From: Streptomyces dengpaensis
GTDB taxonomy: Bacteria > Actinomycetota > Actinomycetes > Streptomycetales > Streptomycetaceae
Direction: 5' to 3'
Assembly: GCF_002946835.1 (NCBI RefSeq)
Contig: NZ_CP026652.1
Coordinates: forward strand, 6,386,001 to 6,450,000
DNA length: 64,000 nucleotides
Part shown: in pieces, positions 1 through 9,014 of the stretch
How the letters are laid out: the number at the start of each line of letters is the position of its first letter
Position numbering within the stretch: position 1 is the stretch's first letter
Notes under the pieces: generated by a model
Seen by the model: only the letters and a program-made list of their open reading frames with translations
Database searches by the model: none
What the model was told of the DNA's origin: nothing
Program-made: the position numbers and the translations under genes

Positions 1-771
1 CTCCCCGTCAAGGACAAGGCCGCCCGCGCGGTCGTCGAGCGCGCCCTCAAGGTCGACTCCGAGCCCGCCGTGGACGGCGGCTGGCACTGGGTGGACGACA
101 AGACGCTGCACTACCGCCCCAAGGACTACTGGCCCACCCACGCCACCATCCAGGCGTACAGCAACCTTGCGGGCATCAAGATCGCCGAGCGCCTCTGGGG
201 CGGCAACGCCAAGTCCCTGACCCTGACCACGGGCGACCGCCTCGTGGCCGTGACCGACGCCGCCACGCACGCCATGAAGGTCTTCCGCGACGACAAGCTG
301 ATCAAGCAAATACCCGTCACCACCGGCAAGCCCGGCTTCGAGACCCGCAACGGCGTCAAGGTCGTCCTGGCCAAGGAGTACTTCGTACGCATGCGCGGCA
401 CCACCGTCGGCATCGCCGAGGGCACCGCCGACTCGTACGACCTGCCGGTCTACTACGCCACCCGCGTCACCTGGAGCGGTGAGTACGTGCACGCGGCGCC
501 CTGGTCCGTGGGCAACCAGGGGATCGCCAACGTCAGCCACGGCTGCACCGGGATGAGCACCGCCAACGCCAAGTGGTTCTTCGAGAACGTGCGCCTGGGC
601 GACATCGTGAAGGTCGTCAACTCCAAGGGCGCCACCCTGGACCCGTTCGGCAACGGCTTCGGTGACTGGAACCTCGACTGGGCGAAGTGGCGCCTGGGCA
701 GCGCCCTTGTTGAGGGACCCGAGGGCCCGAGCCCGGCGGAAAGGGCGAGACTGCGCCCGCAGAGCGTGTGA
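1..771 (+). CDS. L,D-transpeptidase, YkuD family (5' end outside window)
   Basis: The reading frame is open from base 1, so the N-terminus (probably signal peptide plus Ig-like domains) is missing; 256 residues remain. The catalytic YkuD signature is visible as S-H-G-C-T-G-M, with the nucleophile at Cys182 and an upstream H-A-A-P-W at His164 of the fragment. Such enzymes act outside the membrane, form 3-3 crosslinks in peptidoglycan, and in Streptomyces often follow Ig-like domains. The visible N-terminal part (D-G-G-W-H-W-V-D-D) fits the end of such a domain. The gene runs convergent to the receiver-like gene, with only 13 bp between the two stops. The family is certain; the length and start cannot be seen. 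Confidence 0.93.
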   Translation, partial: LPVKDKAARAVVERALKVDSEPAVDGGWHWVDDKTLHYRPKDYWPTHATIQAYSNLAGIKIAERLWGGNAKSLTLTTGDRLVAVTDAATHAMKVFRDDKLIKQIPVTTGKPGFETRNGVKVVLAKEYFVRMRGTTVGIAEGTADSYDLPVYYATRVTWSGEYVHAAPWSVGNQGIANVSHGCTGMSTANAKWFFENVRLGDIVKVVNSKGATLDPFGNGFGDWNLDWAKWRLGSALVEGPEGPSPAERARLRPQSV

Positions 772-784
772 GACCGCGCCGCTC

Positions 785-1186
785 TCAGGCGCCCAGAAGA
801 GCCTTCCTGCGCAGCAGAGAGGCCAGCGCGGAGGCGAACTCCACGGGATCCACCGGCAGCGTCACAGCGGCATCGGCACGGCTCCACGTGGCCAGCCACG
901 CGTCCTGCGGCCGCCCGATGAGCACAAGCACCGGCGGGCAGTTGAACACCTCGTCCTTGATCTGGCGGCACACCCCCATGCCGCCCATGGGTACGGCCTC
1001 ACCGTCCAGCACACAGACGTCGACGCCGCCCTTGTCCAGCTCCTTGATGACGGCGCCGGGCGTCGCGCACTCGACGAACTCGACGGCGGGAACGTCCGCG
1101 GCGGGCCTGCGCCCGGTAGCGAGCCGCACCTGCTCCCGGGTGTTGGAGTCGTCGCTGTAGACCAGCACCGTGGCGGTCGGCTGCAT
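785..1186 (-). CDS. Atypical response-regulator receiver-like protein
   Basis: This is a 133-residue single-domain protein. The ATG at 1186 was chosen because GGAGG lies 5 bases upstream on this strand. The layout is CheY-like: beta-1 ends in an acidic pair (Asp12-Asp13), a possible phospho-acceptor sits in V-C-V-L-D-G (Asp61), and a hydrophobic V-L-V-L-I strand follows. The conserved Thr/Ser after that strand is Gly91, and the Lys of the usual K-P motif is replaced by Leu110-Pro111. It therefore looks like a degenerate (pseudo-)receiver with no output domain. It is divergent from ctaE across 192 bp. A role near cytochrome oxidase is only suggested by position. Confidence 0.75.
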   Translation of the reverse strand: MQPTATVLVYSDDSNTREQVRLATGRRPAADVPAVEFVECATPGAVIKELDKGGVDVCVLDGEAVPMGGMGVCRQIKDEVFNCPPVLVLIGRPQDAWLATWSRADAAVTLPVDPVEFASALASLLRRKALLGA

Positions 1187-1378
1187 TGTTCCTCCACGCA
1201 TCTGAGAAGCACAGGATCGGTCGGGAACCCGTGGTACCGATGGCGCGGATGCTACTCCCTTGAACACCTCGTCAACACCGGTTCGGACAGGGCTTCGATG
1301 GGCCATACGGGCTGGACACAGCCTGCAACACCCCGAACGGCACCCCCGGGCGTGAGGGCGGGATAAGGGACCGACATA

Positions 1379-1999
1379 ATGTCGGACGTGGCGACAGCAA
1401 CGACAGTAGAAACCGGGCACGCGCACCCGTCGGTCAATCGGCCGAACCTCGTCAGCGTCGGAACGATCATCTGGCTGAGTTCCGAGCTGATGTTCTTCGC
1501 GGCCCTCTTCGCGATGTACTTCACCCTGCGATCGGTGACCGGTCCCGACCACTGGAAGGAAATGGCGTCTGCCCTGAACTTCCCGTTCTCGGCGACGAAT
1601 ACCACCATCCTGGTGCTCTCCTCACTGACCTGTCAGCTCGGCGTGTTCGCCGCCGAGCGCGGGGATGTGAAGAAGCTCCGGGGCTGGTTCATCGTCACCT
1701 TCATCATGGGTGCGATCTTCGTCGGCGGTCAGGTCTTCGAGTACACCGAGCTGGTCAAGCACGAGGGTCTCTCGCTCTCGTCCGACCCGTACGGCTCGGC
1801 GTTCTACCTGACCACCGGCTTCCACGGACTGCACGTGACGGGCGGACTCATCGCCTTCCTGCTGGTCCTCGGCCGTACCTACGCGGCCCGGAGGTTCACC
1901 CATGAGCAGGCGACCGCCGCCATCGTCGTGTCCTACTACTGGCACTTCGTCGATGTCGTCTGGATCGGCCTCTTCGCCACGATCTACATGATCAAGTAA
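1379..1999 (+). CDS. ctaE: Cytochrome c oxidase subunit III
   Basis: A 206-residue integral membrane protein with about five hydrophobic segments. The first contains the family-typical [11 protein letters not shown] and the last contains W-H-F-V-D-V-V-W. It is subunit III of the aa3-type terminal oxidase, stabilising proton uptake by subunit I. It lies 65 bp upstream of qcrC in the same direction, the usual actinobacterial ctaE-qcrCAB order. In these bacteria the oxidase and the bc1 complex form one supercomplex, so co-transcription makes sense. The ATG at 1379 gives a normal family length. Subunits I and II are not in this window. Confidence 0.96.
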   Translation: MSDVATATTVETGHAHPSVNRPNLVSVGTIIWLSSELMFFAALFAMYFTLRSVTGPDHWKEMASALNFPFSATNTTILVLSSLTCQLGVFAAERGDVKKLRGWFIVTFIMGAIFVGGQVFEYTELVKHEGLSLSSDPYGSAFYLTTGFHGLHVTGGLIAFLLVLGRTYAARRFTHEQATAAIVVSYYWHFVDVVWIGLFATIYMIK

Positions 2000-2064
2000 T
2001 CGGGCGCACCGCCCGAAAACATCCAGAAGCATCGACGCAGAAGATCCTGACACCGGGGTAATCC

Positions 2065-2874
2065 GTGAAAAAGCTCTCCGCACGACGACGCCATCCGCTG
2101 GCGGCGGTCGTCGTCCTACTCCTCGCGCTGGCGGCCACCGGGGGGCTGTACACCGCGTTCGCACCCGCGAGCAAGGCGCAGGCCGATGAAACCGCCCAGT
2201 CCCTCGCCATCGAAGAGGGCAAGAAGCTCTACGCCGTGGGCTGCGCAAGCTGCCACGGAACCGGCGGTCAGGGCACCTCCGACGGGCCGAGCCTGGTGGG
2301 CGTCGGCGCCGCGGCGGTCGACTTCCAGGTCGGCACCGGACGCATGCCGGCCCAGCAGCCGGGCGCTCAGGTCCCGAAGAAGAAGGTCAGCTACTCGCAG
2401 ACCGAGATCGACCAGCTCGCGGCGTACATCGCCTCCCTCGGTGCCGGTCCCTCGATCCCGACGAAGAGTCAGGTCAGCCCCGAGGGCGCGGACATCGCCG
2501 AGGGCGGCGAGCTCTTCCGCACCAACTGCGCGCAGTGCCACAACTTCACCGGCAAGGGTGGCGCGCTGACCAACGGCAAGTACGCGCCCAGCCTCGAGGG
2601 TGTCGACCCGAAGCACATCTACGAGGCCATGCAGACCGGCCCGCAGAACATGCCGTCCTTCCCCGACACCACGCTGACGGAGAAGAACAAGCAGGACATC
2701 ATCGCGTACCTCGACGCGGTCAACAGCGACGACACGGAGAGCCCCGGTGGTCTGGAGCTGGGCGGCCTCGGGCCGGTCAGCGAGGGCCTCTTCGGCTGGG
2801 TCTTCGGTCTCGGCGGACTGATCGTCGTTGCCGTGTGGGTCGCCGCCCGGACCGCAAAGGCCAAGAAGTCATGA
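2065..2874 (+). CDS. qcrC: Cytochrome bc1 complex, diheme cytochrome c subunit
   Basis: A 269-residue protein with a GTG start. An N-terminal membrane anchor (about residues 11-33) is followed by two c-type heme sites, C60-A-S-C-H64 and C155-A-Q-C-H159, and a C-terminal transmembrane helix (about 240-262). This tandem-heme protein replaces mono-heme cytochrome c1 in actinobacteria and passes electrons straight to the aa3 oxidase without a soluble cytochrome c. Its stop overlaps the qcrA start by 4 bp (ATGA), indicating translational coupling. The heme sites face the outside of the membrane. Confidence 0.97.
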   Translation: MKKLSARRRHPLAAVVVLLLALAATGGLYTAFAPASKAQADETAQSLAIEEGKKLYAVGCASCHGTGGQGTSDGPSLVGVGAAAVDFQVGTGRMPAQQPGAQVPKKKVSYSQTEIDQLAAYIASLGAGPSIPTKSQVSPEGADIAEGGELFRTNCAQCHNFTGKGGALTNGKYAPSLEGVDPKHIYEAMQTGPQNMPSFPDTTLTEKNKQDIIAYLDAVNSDDTESPGGLELGGLGPVSEGLFGWVFGLGGLIVVAVWVAARTAKAKKS

Positions 2875-3938
2875 GTAGCCAAGACATTCCAGAAGAGAAC
2901 GCGCCCGCCGAGCGGGCCGCCGACGAGCAGGCGCACGGCGCCGTGAGCGTCGCCGACGAGCAGCATCCGTTCGCGGATCCCGGTCTGCCGCCGCACGAGC
3001 ACCGCATCCAGGACATCGACGAGCGGGCCGCCAAGCGCTCCGAGCGCACGGTCGCCCTGCTGTTCACGCTGTCGATGCTGGCCACGGTCGGCTTCATCGC
3101 CGCGTTCGTGACGATCCCGGCCGACGAGATCGTCTACATCTTCCCGCTCGGCCACATCAGCGCACTGAACTTCGCCCTGGGCATGACGCTGGGCGTGGCG
3201 CTGTTCTGCATCGGCGCGGGCGCGGTCCACTGGGCCCGGACCCTGATGTCCGACGTGGAGATCGCCGACGAGCGCCACGCGATCGAGGCGGCCCCCGAGG
3301 TCCGTGCCCAGGTCCACGCGGACTTCAAGCAGGGCGCCAAGGAGTCCGCGCTCGGCCGCCGCAAGCTGATCCGCAACACGATGTTCGGCGCGCTGACCCT
3401 GGTCCCGCTGTCCGGCATCGTCCTGCTGCGCGACCTCGGTCCGCTGCCGGAGGACAAGCTGCGGCACACGCTGTGGTCCAAGGGCAAGCTGCTCGTCAAC
3501 GTGAACACCAACGAGCCGCTGCGTCCCTCCGACGTCGCCGTCGGCTCGCTGACCTTCGCCAAGCCCGAGGGCCTGGAGGAGCACGACCACGATTTCCAGA
3601 ACGAGATCGCCAAGGCGGCCCTGATGATCGTCCGGATCCAGCCGGACAACATCAAGGACAAGCAGGAACTCGAGTGGTCCTACCAGGGCATCGTGGCCTA
3701 CTCGAAGATCTGCACCCACGTCGGTTGCCCGATCTCCTTGTACGAGCAGCAGACGCACCACGTCCTCTGCCCGTGCCACCAGTCCACCTTCGACCTCTCC
3801 GACGGTGCCCGAGTCATCTTCGGCCCGGCCGGTCACGCCCTGCCGCAGCTGCGCATCGGCGTGAACGACGAGGGCTACCTCGAGGCGCTCGGCGACTTCG
3901 AAGAGCCCGTCGGTCCTGCATTCTGGGAGCGCGGATGA
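2871..3938 (+). CDS. qcrA: Rieske iron-sulfur subunit of the cytochrome bc1 complex
   Basis: 355 residues from the ATG that overlaps the qcrC stop. A charged N-terminal extension is followed by about three transmembrane helices, an actinobacterial feature, and a C-terminal Rieske domain. Box 1 is C281-T-H283-V-G-C286 and box 2 is C300-P-C302-H303. C281, H283, C300 and H303 are the expected [2Fe-2S] ligands, and C286/C302 the stabilising disulfide. The protein oxidises menaquinol and passes the electron to QcrC. Its end overlaps the qcrB start by 4 bp. Confidence 0.97.
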   Translation: MSSQDIPEENAPAERAADEQAHGAVSVADEQHPFADPGLPPHEHRIQDIDERAAKRSERTVALLFTLSMLATVGFIAAFVTIPADEIVYIFPLGHISALNFALGMTLGVALFCIGAGAVHWARTLMSDVEIADERHAIEAAPEVRAQVHADFKQGAKESALGRRKLIRNTMFGALTLVPLSGIVLLRDLGPLPEDKLRHTLWSKGKLLVNVNTNEPLRPSDVAVGSLTFAKPEGLEEHDHDFQNEIAKAALMIVRIQPDNIKDKQELEWSYQGIVAYSKICTHVGCPISLYEQQTHHVLCPCHQSTFDLSDGARVIFGPAGHALPQLRIGVNDEGYLEALGDFEEPVGPAFWERG

Positions 3939-5596
3939 GCACTACGAACACTTCCACGAATCCCTCAGGCGCCGGCGCGCCGGGGCGCTCGCGCGAGGAG
4001 GCACCGGCCGGCGAGAAGATCGCCGACTGGGCCGACGGCCGGCTGGGGATCTACGCCCTGGCCAAGGCCAACATGCGCAAGATCTTCCCGGACCACTGGT
4101 CCTTCATGCTGGGTGAGATCTGCCTCTACAGCTTCCTGATCATCATCCTCACGGGTGTGTATCTGACGCTGTTCTTCCACCCCTCGATGAACGAGATCGA
4201 GTACCACGGAAGCTACGTCCCGCTCCAGGGGCAGCTGATGTCGGAGGCCTTCGCCTCCACGCTGAACATCAGCTTCGACGTGCGCGGCGGTCTGCTCATC
4301 CGGCAGATCCACCACTGGGCGGCCATCGTCTTCCTGGCCGGCATGTTCGTGCACATGATGCGCGTCTTCTTCACCGGCGCGTTCCGCAAGCCGCGTGAGG
4401 TCAACTGGCTGTTCGGCTTCCTGCTGTTCGTCCTGGGCATGTTCACCGGCTTCACCGGTTACTCGCTCCCGGACGATCTGCTCTCCGGCACCGGTGTCCG
4501 CTTCACCCAGGGCGCGATCCTGTCGACGCCGATCGTCGGCACGTACCTCTCGATGTTCCTGTTCGGCGGGGAGTTCCCGGGCGGCGAGTTCGTCGCGCGG
4601 TTCTACTCGATCCACATCCTGCTGCTGCCCGGCATCATGCTGGGTCTCGTGGTCGCCCACATGATCCTGGTCGTCTACCACAAGCACACGCAGTTCCCGG
4701 GCCCCGGAAAGACCAACAAGAACGTCGTCGGCATGCCGCTGCTGCCGGTCTACACGGCCAAGGCCGGAGGCTTCTTCTTCCTGGTCTTCGGCTTCATCGC
4801 GGTGCTCGCCGCGGTCGCGTCCATCAACCCGATCTGGGTGCTGGGGCCGTACCGGCCGGACCAGGTGTCCACGGGCGCCCAGCCCGACTGGTACATGGGC
4901 TTCGCCGAGGGTCTGATCCGTGCGATGCCGGGCTGGGAGATCGACTTCTGGGGCCACACGCTCGTCCTGGGTGTGTTCATCCCGCTGCTGCTCTTCGGTC
5001 TGTTCCTCGGGATGATCGCGCTCTACCCGTTCGTCGAGGCCTGGATCACCGGCGACAAGCGCGAGCACCACATCCTGGACCGGCCGCGCAACGCCCCGAC
5101 CCGTACGGCCTTCGGTGTCGCCTGGGTCACCGCGTACATGATCATGCTGATCGGCGGTGGCAACGACATCGTCGCCACGCACTTCCATCTGTCGATCAAC
5201 TCGGTCACCTGGTTCGTCCGCATCGGGTTCTTCGTCGGACCGGTCATCGCGTTCGTCGTCACCAAGCGGATCTGCCTCGGCCTGCAGCGCCGGGACCGGG
5301 ACAAGGTGCTGCACGGCCGCGAGTCGGGCATCATCAAGCGCCTGCCGCACGGTGAGTTCATCGAGGTCCACCAGCCGCTCAGCCAGCAGGCACTGCACAC
5401 CCTCACGGCGCACGAGCAGTACAAGCCGGCGGAGATCGGCCCGACGGTCGACGAGAACGGCGTCGAGCGCAAGGTGAAGGGCTCGGAGCGGCTGCGGGCC
5501 AAGCTCAGCGAGGCGTACTTCGGGGACGACAACCAGATCCCCAAGCCCACGGTCGAGGAGTACAAGGAGATCACGAGCGGCCACGGCCACCACTGA
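3935..5596 (+). CDS. qcrB: Cytochrome b subunit of the bc1 complex
   Basis: 553 residues starting at the ATG that overlaps qcrA. The N-terminal half carries the cytochrome b helices with heme-binding histidines (R-Q-I-H-H-W and H-M-M-R-V segments). The quinol-site motif appears as P-D-W-Y in place of the classical P-E-W-Y. A cytosolic tail of over 100 residues, rich in charged residues, extends beyond the usual C-terminus, as in other actinobacterial QcrB proteins. It is the last gene of the ctaE-qcrCAB unit and is followed by a clear terminator. Confidence 0.97.
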   Translation: MSTTNTSTNPSGAGAPGRSREEAPAGEKIADWADGRLGIYALAKANMRKIFPDHWSFMLGEICLYSFLIIILTGVYLTLFFHPSMNEIEYHGSYVPLQGQLMSEAFASTLNISFDVRGGLLIRQIHHWAAIVFLAGMFVHMMRVFFTGAFRKPREVNWLFGFLLFVLGMFTGFTGYSLPDDLLSGTGVRFTQGAILSTPIVGTYLSMFLFGGEFPGGEFVARFYSIHILLLPGIMLGLVVAHMILVVYHKHTQFPGPGKTNKNVVGMPLLPVYTAKAGGFFFLVFGFIAVLAAVASINPIWVLGPYRPDQVSTGAQPDWYMGFAEGLIRAMPGWEIDFWGHTLVLGVFIPLLLFGLFLGMIALYPFVEAWITGDKREHHILDRPRNAPTRTAFGVAWVTAYMIMLIGGGNDIVATHFHLSINSVTWFVRIGFFVGPVIAFVVTKRICLGLQRRDRDKVLHGRESGIIKRLPHGEFIEVHQPLSQQALHTLTAHEQYKPAEIGPTVDENGVERKVKGSERLRAKLSEAYFGDDNQIPKPTVEEYKEITSGHGHH

Positions 5597-5639
5597 TCAC
5601 CTGACCGGTCCTTATTGATCGCCAATCGATCGCCACGGC

Positions 5640-5682
5640 AAGAGCCCCGTCCCGTGCACCTCGTGCATGGGACGGGGCTCTT
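5640..5682 (+). terminator. Intrinsic terminator of the qcr operon
   Basis: A long stem lies 43 bp after the qcrB stop. The arms AAGAGCCCCGTCCC and GGGACGGGGCTCTT are perfectly complementary (14 bp), with further pairing toward the loop (GTGCA/TGCA). The stem ends in TT but no long U-tract follows, as is common in Streptomyces. It separates the respiratory operon from trpD. Confidence 0.88.
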
Positions 5683-5747
5683 CGCCGTCCGTCCTCCTCG
5701 ATAGGGTGGACCCAGCTTGTACGTGTCTACGAACCCAGGAGCGGCAT

Positions 5748-6812
5748 ATGAGTGCTGTGACCCCCGCTGGAGGCAACATTGCGGCGGGCCGTTCCTGGCC
5801 CGCGGTACTGAACGGCCTGCTCGAAGGCCGTGACCAGAGCGCGGACGACACGGCCTGGGCGATGGACCGCATCATGCGCGGCGAGGCGACGGACGCGCAG
5901 ATCGCCGGTTTCGCGGTGGCGCTGCGGGCCAAGGGCGAGACCGTACAGGAGATCACCGGGCTCGTCCGGGCGATGTACGAGCACGCGAACGTGATCGAGG
6001 TGCCGGGGGAGACCGTCGACATCGTCGGTACGGGCGGCGACGGCGCGAAGACGGTGAACATCTCCACGATGTCGTCGATCGTCGTCGCCGGTACGGGCGC
6101 GAAGGTCATCAAGCACGGCAACCGGGCCGCGTCCTCGGCGTCGGGCGCCTCGGACGTCCTGGAGAAGCTTGGCGTCAATCTGGAGCTGACCCCGAAGCGG
6201 GTGGCCGAGGTGGCCGAGGAGGCCGGGATCACCTTCTGCTTCGCGGTGAAGTTCCATCCGGCGCTGCGTCATGTGGCGGCGGCGCGTGGGCAGTTGGGCA
6301 TCCGGACGACGTTCAACATCCTCGGGCCGCTGACGAACCCGGCGCGGGTGCGGGCGCAGGCGGTCGGTGTCGCGGACCCGCGCATGGCGCCGATCGTCGC
6401 GGGTGTCTTCGCCGAGCGCGGCAATTCCTCGCTCGTGTTCCGCGGCGACGACGGGCTCGACGAGCTGACCACCACGTCGACGTCCCGGGTCTGGGTCGTC
6501 CGGGACGGCAAGGTGACCGAGGAGCGGTTCGATCCGCAGGACGTCGGGATCGAGCTGGTGCCGGTGGAGGCGCTGCGGGGGGCCGACGCTTCGTACAACG
6601 CAGATGTCGCCCGGCGCCTCCTGAACGGTGAGACCGGGCCCGTGCGGGACGCGGTGCTCCTCAACTCGGCGGCGGCGCTGGTGGCGCTGTCGCCGGGTTC
6701 CATGCCCCTCGCCGAGCAGCTCCGGGCGGGGATGGCCCGGGCGGCCGAGGCCATTGACTCCGGGGCGGCGAAGAAGACCCTCGAGCGGTGGGTGGCGGCG
6801 AGCAACGCGTAG
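5748..6812 (+). CDS. trpD: Anthranilate phosphoribosyltransferase
   Basis: 354 residues. The ATG at 5748 follows an AGGAG at a good distance. The PRPP-binding signature [14 protein letters not shown] is intact, followed by [12 protein letters not shown]. The enzyme joins anthranilate to PRPP, the second step of tryptophan synthesis. It stands alone after the respiratory operon rather than in a trp operon; the first-step enzyme (trpEG fusion) is 26 kb away. Streptomyces genomes often have a second trpD, so this may be one of two. Confidence 0.95.
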   Translation: MSAVTPAGGNIAAGRSWPAVLNGLLEGRDQSADDTAWAMDRIMRGEATDAQIAGFAVALRAKGETVQEITGLVRAMYEHANVIEVPGETVDIVGTGGDGAKTVNISTMSSIVVAGTGAKVIKHGNRAASSASGASDVLEKLGVNLELTPKRVAEVAEEAGITFCFAVKFHPALRHVAAARGQLGIRTTFNILGPLTNPARVRAQAVGVADPRMAPIVAGVFAERGNSSLVFRGDDGLDELTTTSTSRVWVVRDGKVTEERFDPQDVGIELVPVEALRGADASYNADVARRLLNGETGPVRDAVLLNSAAALVALSPGSMPLAEQLRAGMARAAEAIDSGAAKKTLERWVAASNA

Positions 6813-6826
6813 GCGGTCGGGCGGGG

Positions 6827-6934
6827 TGGGTTTTTCGCCCCCTCCGCCCCTACCCGTCCCGTACCTGGGGACTGCCGCCCCCAGACCCCCGCTGTCGCGC
6901 TTCGCGCTCGTCCTCAATCGCCGGACGGGCTGAA
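6827..6934 (+). repeat. Dispersed intergenic repeat, short form, copy A
   Basis: A GC-rich element that begins TGGGTTTTTCGCCCCC and ends CGCCGGACGGGCTG, 14 bp after the trpD stop. Related copies lie at 18268-18433 (reversed, long form), 22003-22110 (reversed, short form) and 31680-31860 (direct, long form). It contains internal complementary stretches (CTGGGG/CCCCAG). All four copies lie immediately downstream of a gene. Terminator function is an inference. Confidence 0.8.
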
Positions 6935-6996
6935 GCTTGTCCCGGGATCCGGACACCGGGTTGCGGGGCGAAGATCATGTGGCAGGATGCTGCGCA

Positions 6997-7163
6997 GGTC
7001 ATGAGTGACAGCCATGTGGCCCCGGCCGGCTGTCCGGCAACCCTCCGTCCGTGGCGGGGTGCCCCGGGTGAAGACCAGGCCGTAGGCAGCGAGGTCTACG
7101 GCAAGCGCGGACCCCTCGCACTCTTTCGAGTGGACACACCAGGGGTCCTGGTCGTTCGAGGGA
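6997..7163 (+). promoter_or_regulatory. SAM-IV-type riboswitch with expression platform
   Basis: The leader starts GGTCATGAGTGACAGC and continues with CCCGGCCGGCTGTCCGGCAA, GGCGGGGTGCCCCGGGTGA and GACCAGGCC. This order matches my memory of the SAM-IV class, which occurs in actinobacteria ahead of sulfur-metabolism genes. Downstream, GGACCCCT (7109-7116) can pair with AGGGGTCC (7141-7148). Alternatively CCCTCG (7113-7118) can pair with CGAGGG (7157-7162), which overlaps the Shine-Dalgarno of the short ORF at 7171. This suggests that SAM controls initiation. It lies about 140 bp ahead of the class V aminotransferase. Confidence 0.85.
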
Positions 7164-7170
7164 GCCTTCT

Positions 7171-7191
7171 GTGAGCCAGCGAATGCGCTAG
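7171..7191 (+). CDS. Six-codon upstream ORF in the SAM-IV leader
   Basis: GTG AGC CAG CGA ATG CGC TAG encodes M-S-Q-R-M-R. A GGGAG Shine-Dalgarno sits 7 bases upstream and directly follows the riboswitch hairpin. It contains no Cys and one internal Met codon. The 110 bp between its stop and the aminotransferase start would be untranslated. It may relay the riboswitch signal by translation or rho-dependent polarity. It is supported only by the ribosome-binding site and its position. Confidence 0.45.
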   Translation: MSQRMR

Positions 7192-7301
7192 GGCGTCGAG
7201 CCCCGCCTCCGCGTACCCCTTTTCACCTTCTCCTGCGCCGAGCCGTGCCCCCGCGTACCCGCCCGCGCAGCGACACCGCCTGCCTCTCACAGGAGCTCGC
7301 C

Positions 7302-8663
7302 ATGTCTGTCTCCACCCTTGCCGCCGCCCCGTCCGTTTGCGCCCCGCTGCCCGTTCTGGGCCGGGATGTCACCGTCCCGCTCGTCACCGGCGGCGAGGTC
7401 ACCTACGCCGCGCTCGACTACGCCGCCAGCGCCCCGGCCCTGCAGCGGGTGTGGGACGACGTGGCCGCGTACGCCCCGTACTACGGCAGCGTCCACCGCG
7501 GTGCCGGCTACCTCTCCCAGCTGTCCACCGACCTCTTCGAGAACGCCCGCAGGACCGTCGCGCGGTTCCTCGACTGCCGCGACGGAGACCAGGTCGTCTT
7601 CACCCGCTCCACCACCGACTCACTCAACCTGCTCGCCGCGACCCTTGCGGCCGACTGCCAGGTCTTCGTCTTCGAGACCGAACACCACGCCTCGCTGCTG
7701 CCCTGGCGGGACTCCCGGGTGACGTACCTGAACGCCCCGCACACACTCGGCGAGGCCGTCGACACCTTGGAGCGCGCCCTCGCCGGCCGCGACCCCCACG
7801 GCACGGCTCTTGTCTGCGTCACCGGCGCCTCGAACGTCACCGGCGAGCTGTGGCCCGTACGGGAGCTGGCCGCGGCAGCCCACGCGCACGACGCCCGTAT
7901 CGTCCTGGACGCCGCCCAGCTGGCCCCGCACCACCCGGTGTCCGTCCGCGACCTGGACGTCGACTGGGTCGCCTTCTCCGGGCACAAGCTGTACGCGCCC
8001 TTCGGCTCCGGCGTCCTCGCGGGCCGCGCCGACTGGCTGCGCGAGGCCGAGCCGTACCTCGCGGGCGGCGGTGCCAGCCGTACGGTGTCGCGCCGTACGG
8101 ACGGGGGAGTCGACGTGGAGTGGCACGAGAGCGCCGCCCGGCACGAGGCCGGGTCGCCCAACGTCATCGGCGCCTACGCGATCGCGTCCGCCTGCAAGAC
8201 GCTCACCGAGGCCGGCTTCGAGACGCTGGTCGCCCGTGAGCGGTATCTGATCGAGACGGTCCGCGCGGGCCTCGCCGAGGTCCCCGAGGTGCGCGTGCTC
8301 TCGCTCTTCGGCGAGGACGCCCCGCGCGTCGGCGTCATCTCGTTCGTCGTCGAGGGCTGGAACAGCTCCCACTTCGCCGCCGCGCTCTCCGCCGAGTACG
8401 GCATCGGCGTCCGCGACGGCCTTTTCTGCGCCCACCCGCTCGTGCGCACCCTCCTCGGCAGCGACCCGCAGTCCCAGGGCGAGTGCGGAGCCCCCGAGGC
8501 GGCCCCCGGCGAGAAGTCACTCAACGCCATCCGCGTCAGCTTCGGCGCGGGCACCCCCGACGAGCACGTGGACCGCTTCGTACGCGCGGTGAGGGAACTG
8601 GTCCGCGACGGCGCGAAGTGGCAGTACAAGACCGAGGACGGCCGCTGCGTGCCGGCGGTCTGA
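7302..8663 (+). CDS. Class V aminotransferase / cysteine-desulfurase-like PLP enzyme
   Basis: 453 residues. The ATG follows CAGGAG at 8 bases. The PLP fold type I pattern is clear: T-E-H-H-A-S-L-L-P-W near the cofactor site, V-L-D-A-A-Q-L-A-P-H (PLP-binding Asp), and the Schiff-base lysine in F-S-G-H-K-L-Y (Lys229). It resembles the SufS/CsdA branch, but I cannot identify the usual catalytic Cys loop with certainty. It lies downstream of the SAM-IV leader, so a role in methionine/cysteine or sulfur mobilisation is likely. The exact substrate is unknown. Confidence 0.88.
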   Translation: MSVSTLAAAPSVCAPLPVLGRDVTVPLVTGGEVTYAALDYAASAPALQRVWDDVAAYAPYYGSVHRGAGYLSQLSTDLFENARRTVARFLDCRDGDQVVFTRSTTDSLNLLAATLAADCQVFVFETEHHASLLPWRDSRVTYLNAPHTLGEAVDTLERALAGRDPHGTALVCVTGASNVTGELWPVRELAAAAHAHDARIVLDAAQLAPHHPVSVRDLDVDWVAFSGHKLYAPFGSGVLAGRADWLREAEPYLAGGGASRTVSRRTDGGVDVEWHESAARHEAGSPNVIGAYAIASACKTLTEAGFETLVARERYLIETVRAGLAEVPEVRVLSLFGEDAPRVGVISFVVEGWNSSHFAAALSAEYGIGVRDGLFCAHPLVRTLLGSDPQSQGECGAPEAAPGEKSLNAIRVSFGAGTPDEHVDRFVRAVRELVRDGAKWQYKTEDGRCVPAV

Positions 8664-8690
8664 CCGGCCCCGTTGCTCAGGAGGCGGTGT

Positions 8691-8972
8691 TCACGCGTCG
8701 AGACCGATCGCGAACGCCGCCTCCAGGTCGTGCTGGGAGTACGTACGGAACGCGACGTGCGTGTCCGTGGCCTCGACACCGGGAATCTTGCTGATCTTGC
8801 CGGGGATGACGTCCGCCAGGTCGTCGTGGGCCTTCACGCGGACCATCGCGATCAGGTCGTAGGTGCCGGTGACGGAGAAGACCTCGCTGACGCTGTCCAG
8901 TGCCGCGATCGACTCGGCGATCTCGGGGATCCGGTCCACGCTGGTCTTGATGAGGACGATCGCGGTGATCAC
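8691..8972 (-). CDS. Stand-alone Lrp/AsnC ligand-binding (RAM) domain protein
   Basis: 93 residues from a GTG with GGGAGAG upstream. The sequence M-I-T-A-I-V-L-I-K-T and the loop F-S-V-T-G-T-Y-D-L-I are typical of the alpha/beta ligand-binding half of Lrp/AsnC regulators. There is no helix-turn-helix, so it cannot bind DNA alone. It may bind an amino acid and oligomerise, or modulate a full-length Lrp partner. It is convergent with the aminotransferase gene, 27 bp apart. A truncated-gene origin is unlikely because such short forms are widespread. Confidence 0.88.
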   Translation of the reverse strand: MITAIVLIKTSVDRIPEIAESIAALDSVSEVFSVTGTYDLIAMVRVKAHDDLADVIPGKISKIPGVEATDTHVAFRTYSQHDLEAAFAIGLDA

Positions 8973-9014
8973 GGCTGGTTCTCTCCCTCGGGGGCCGATG
9001 CTGAGGGTCTCACC

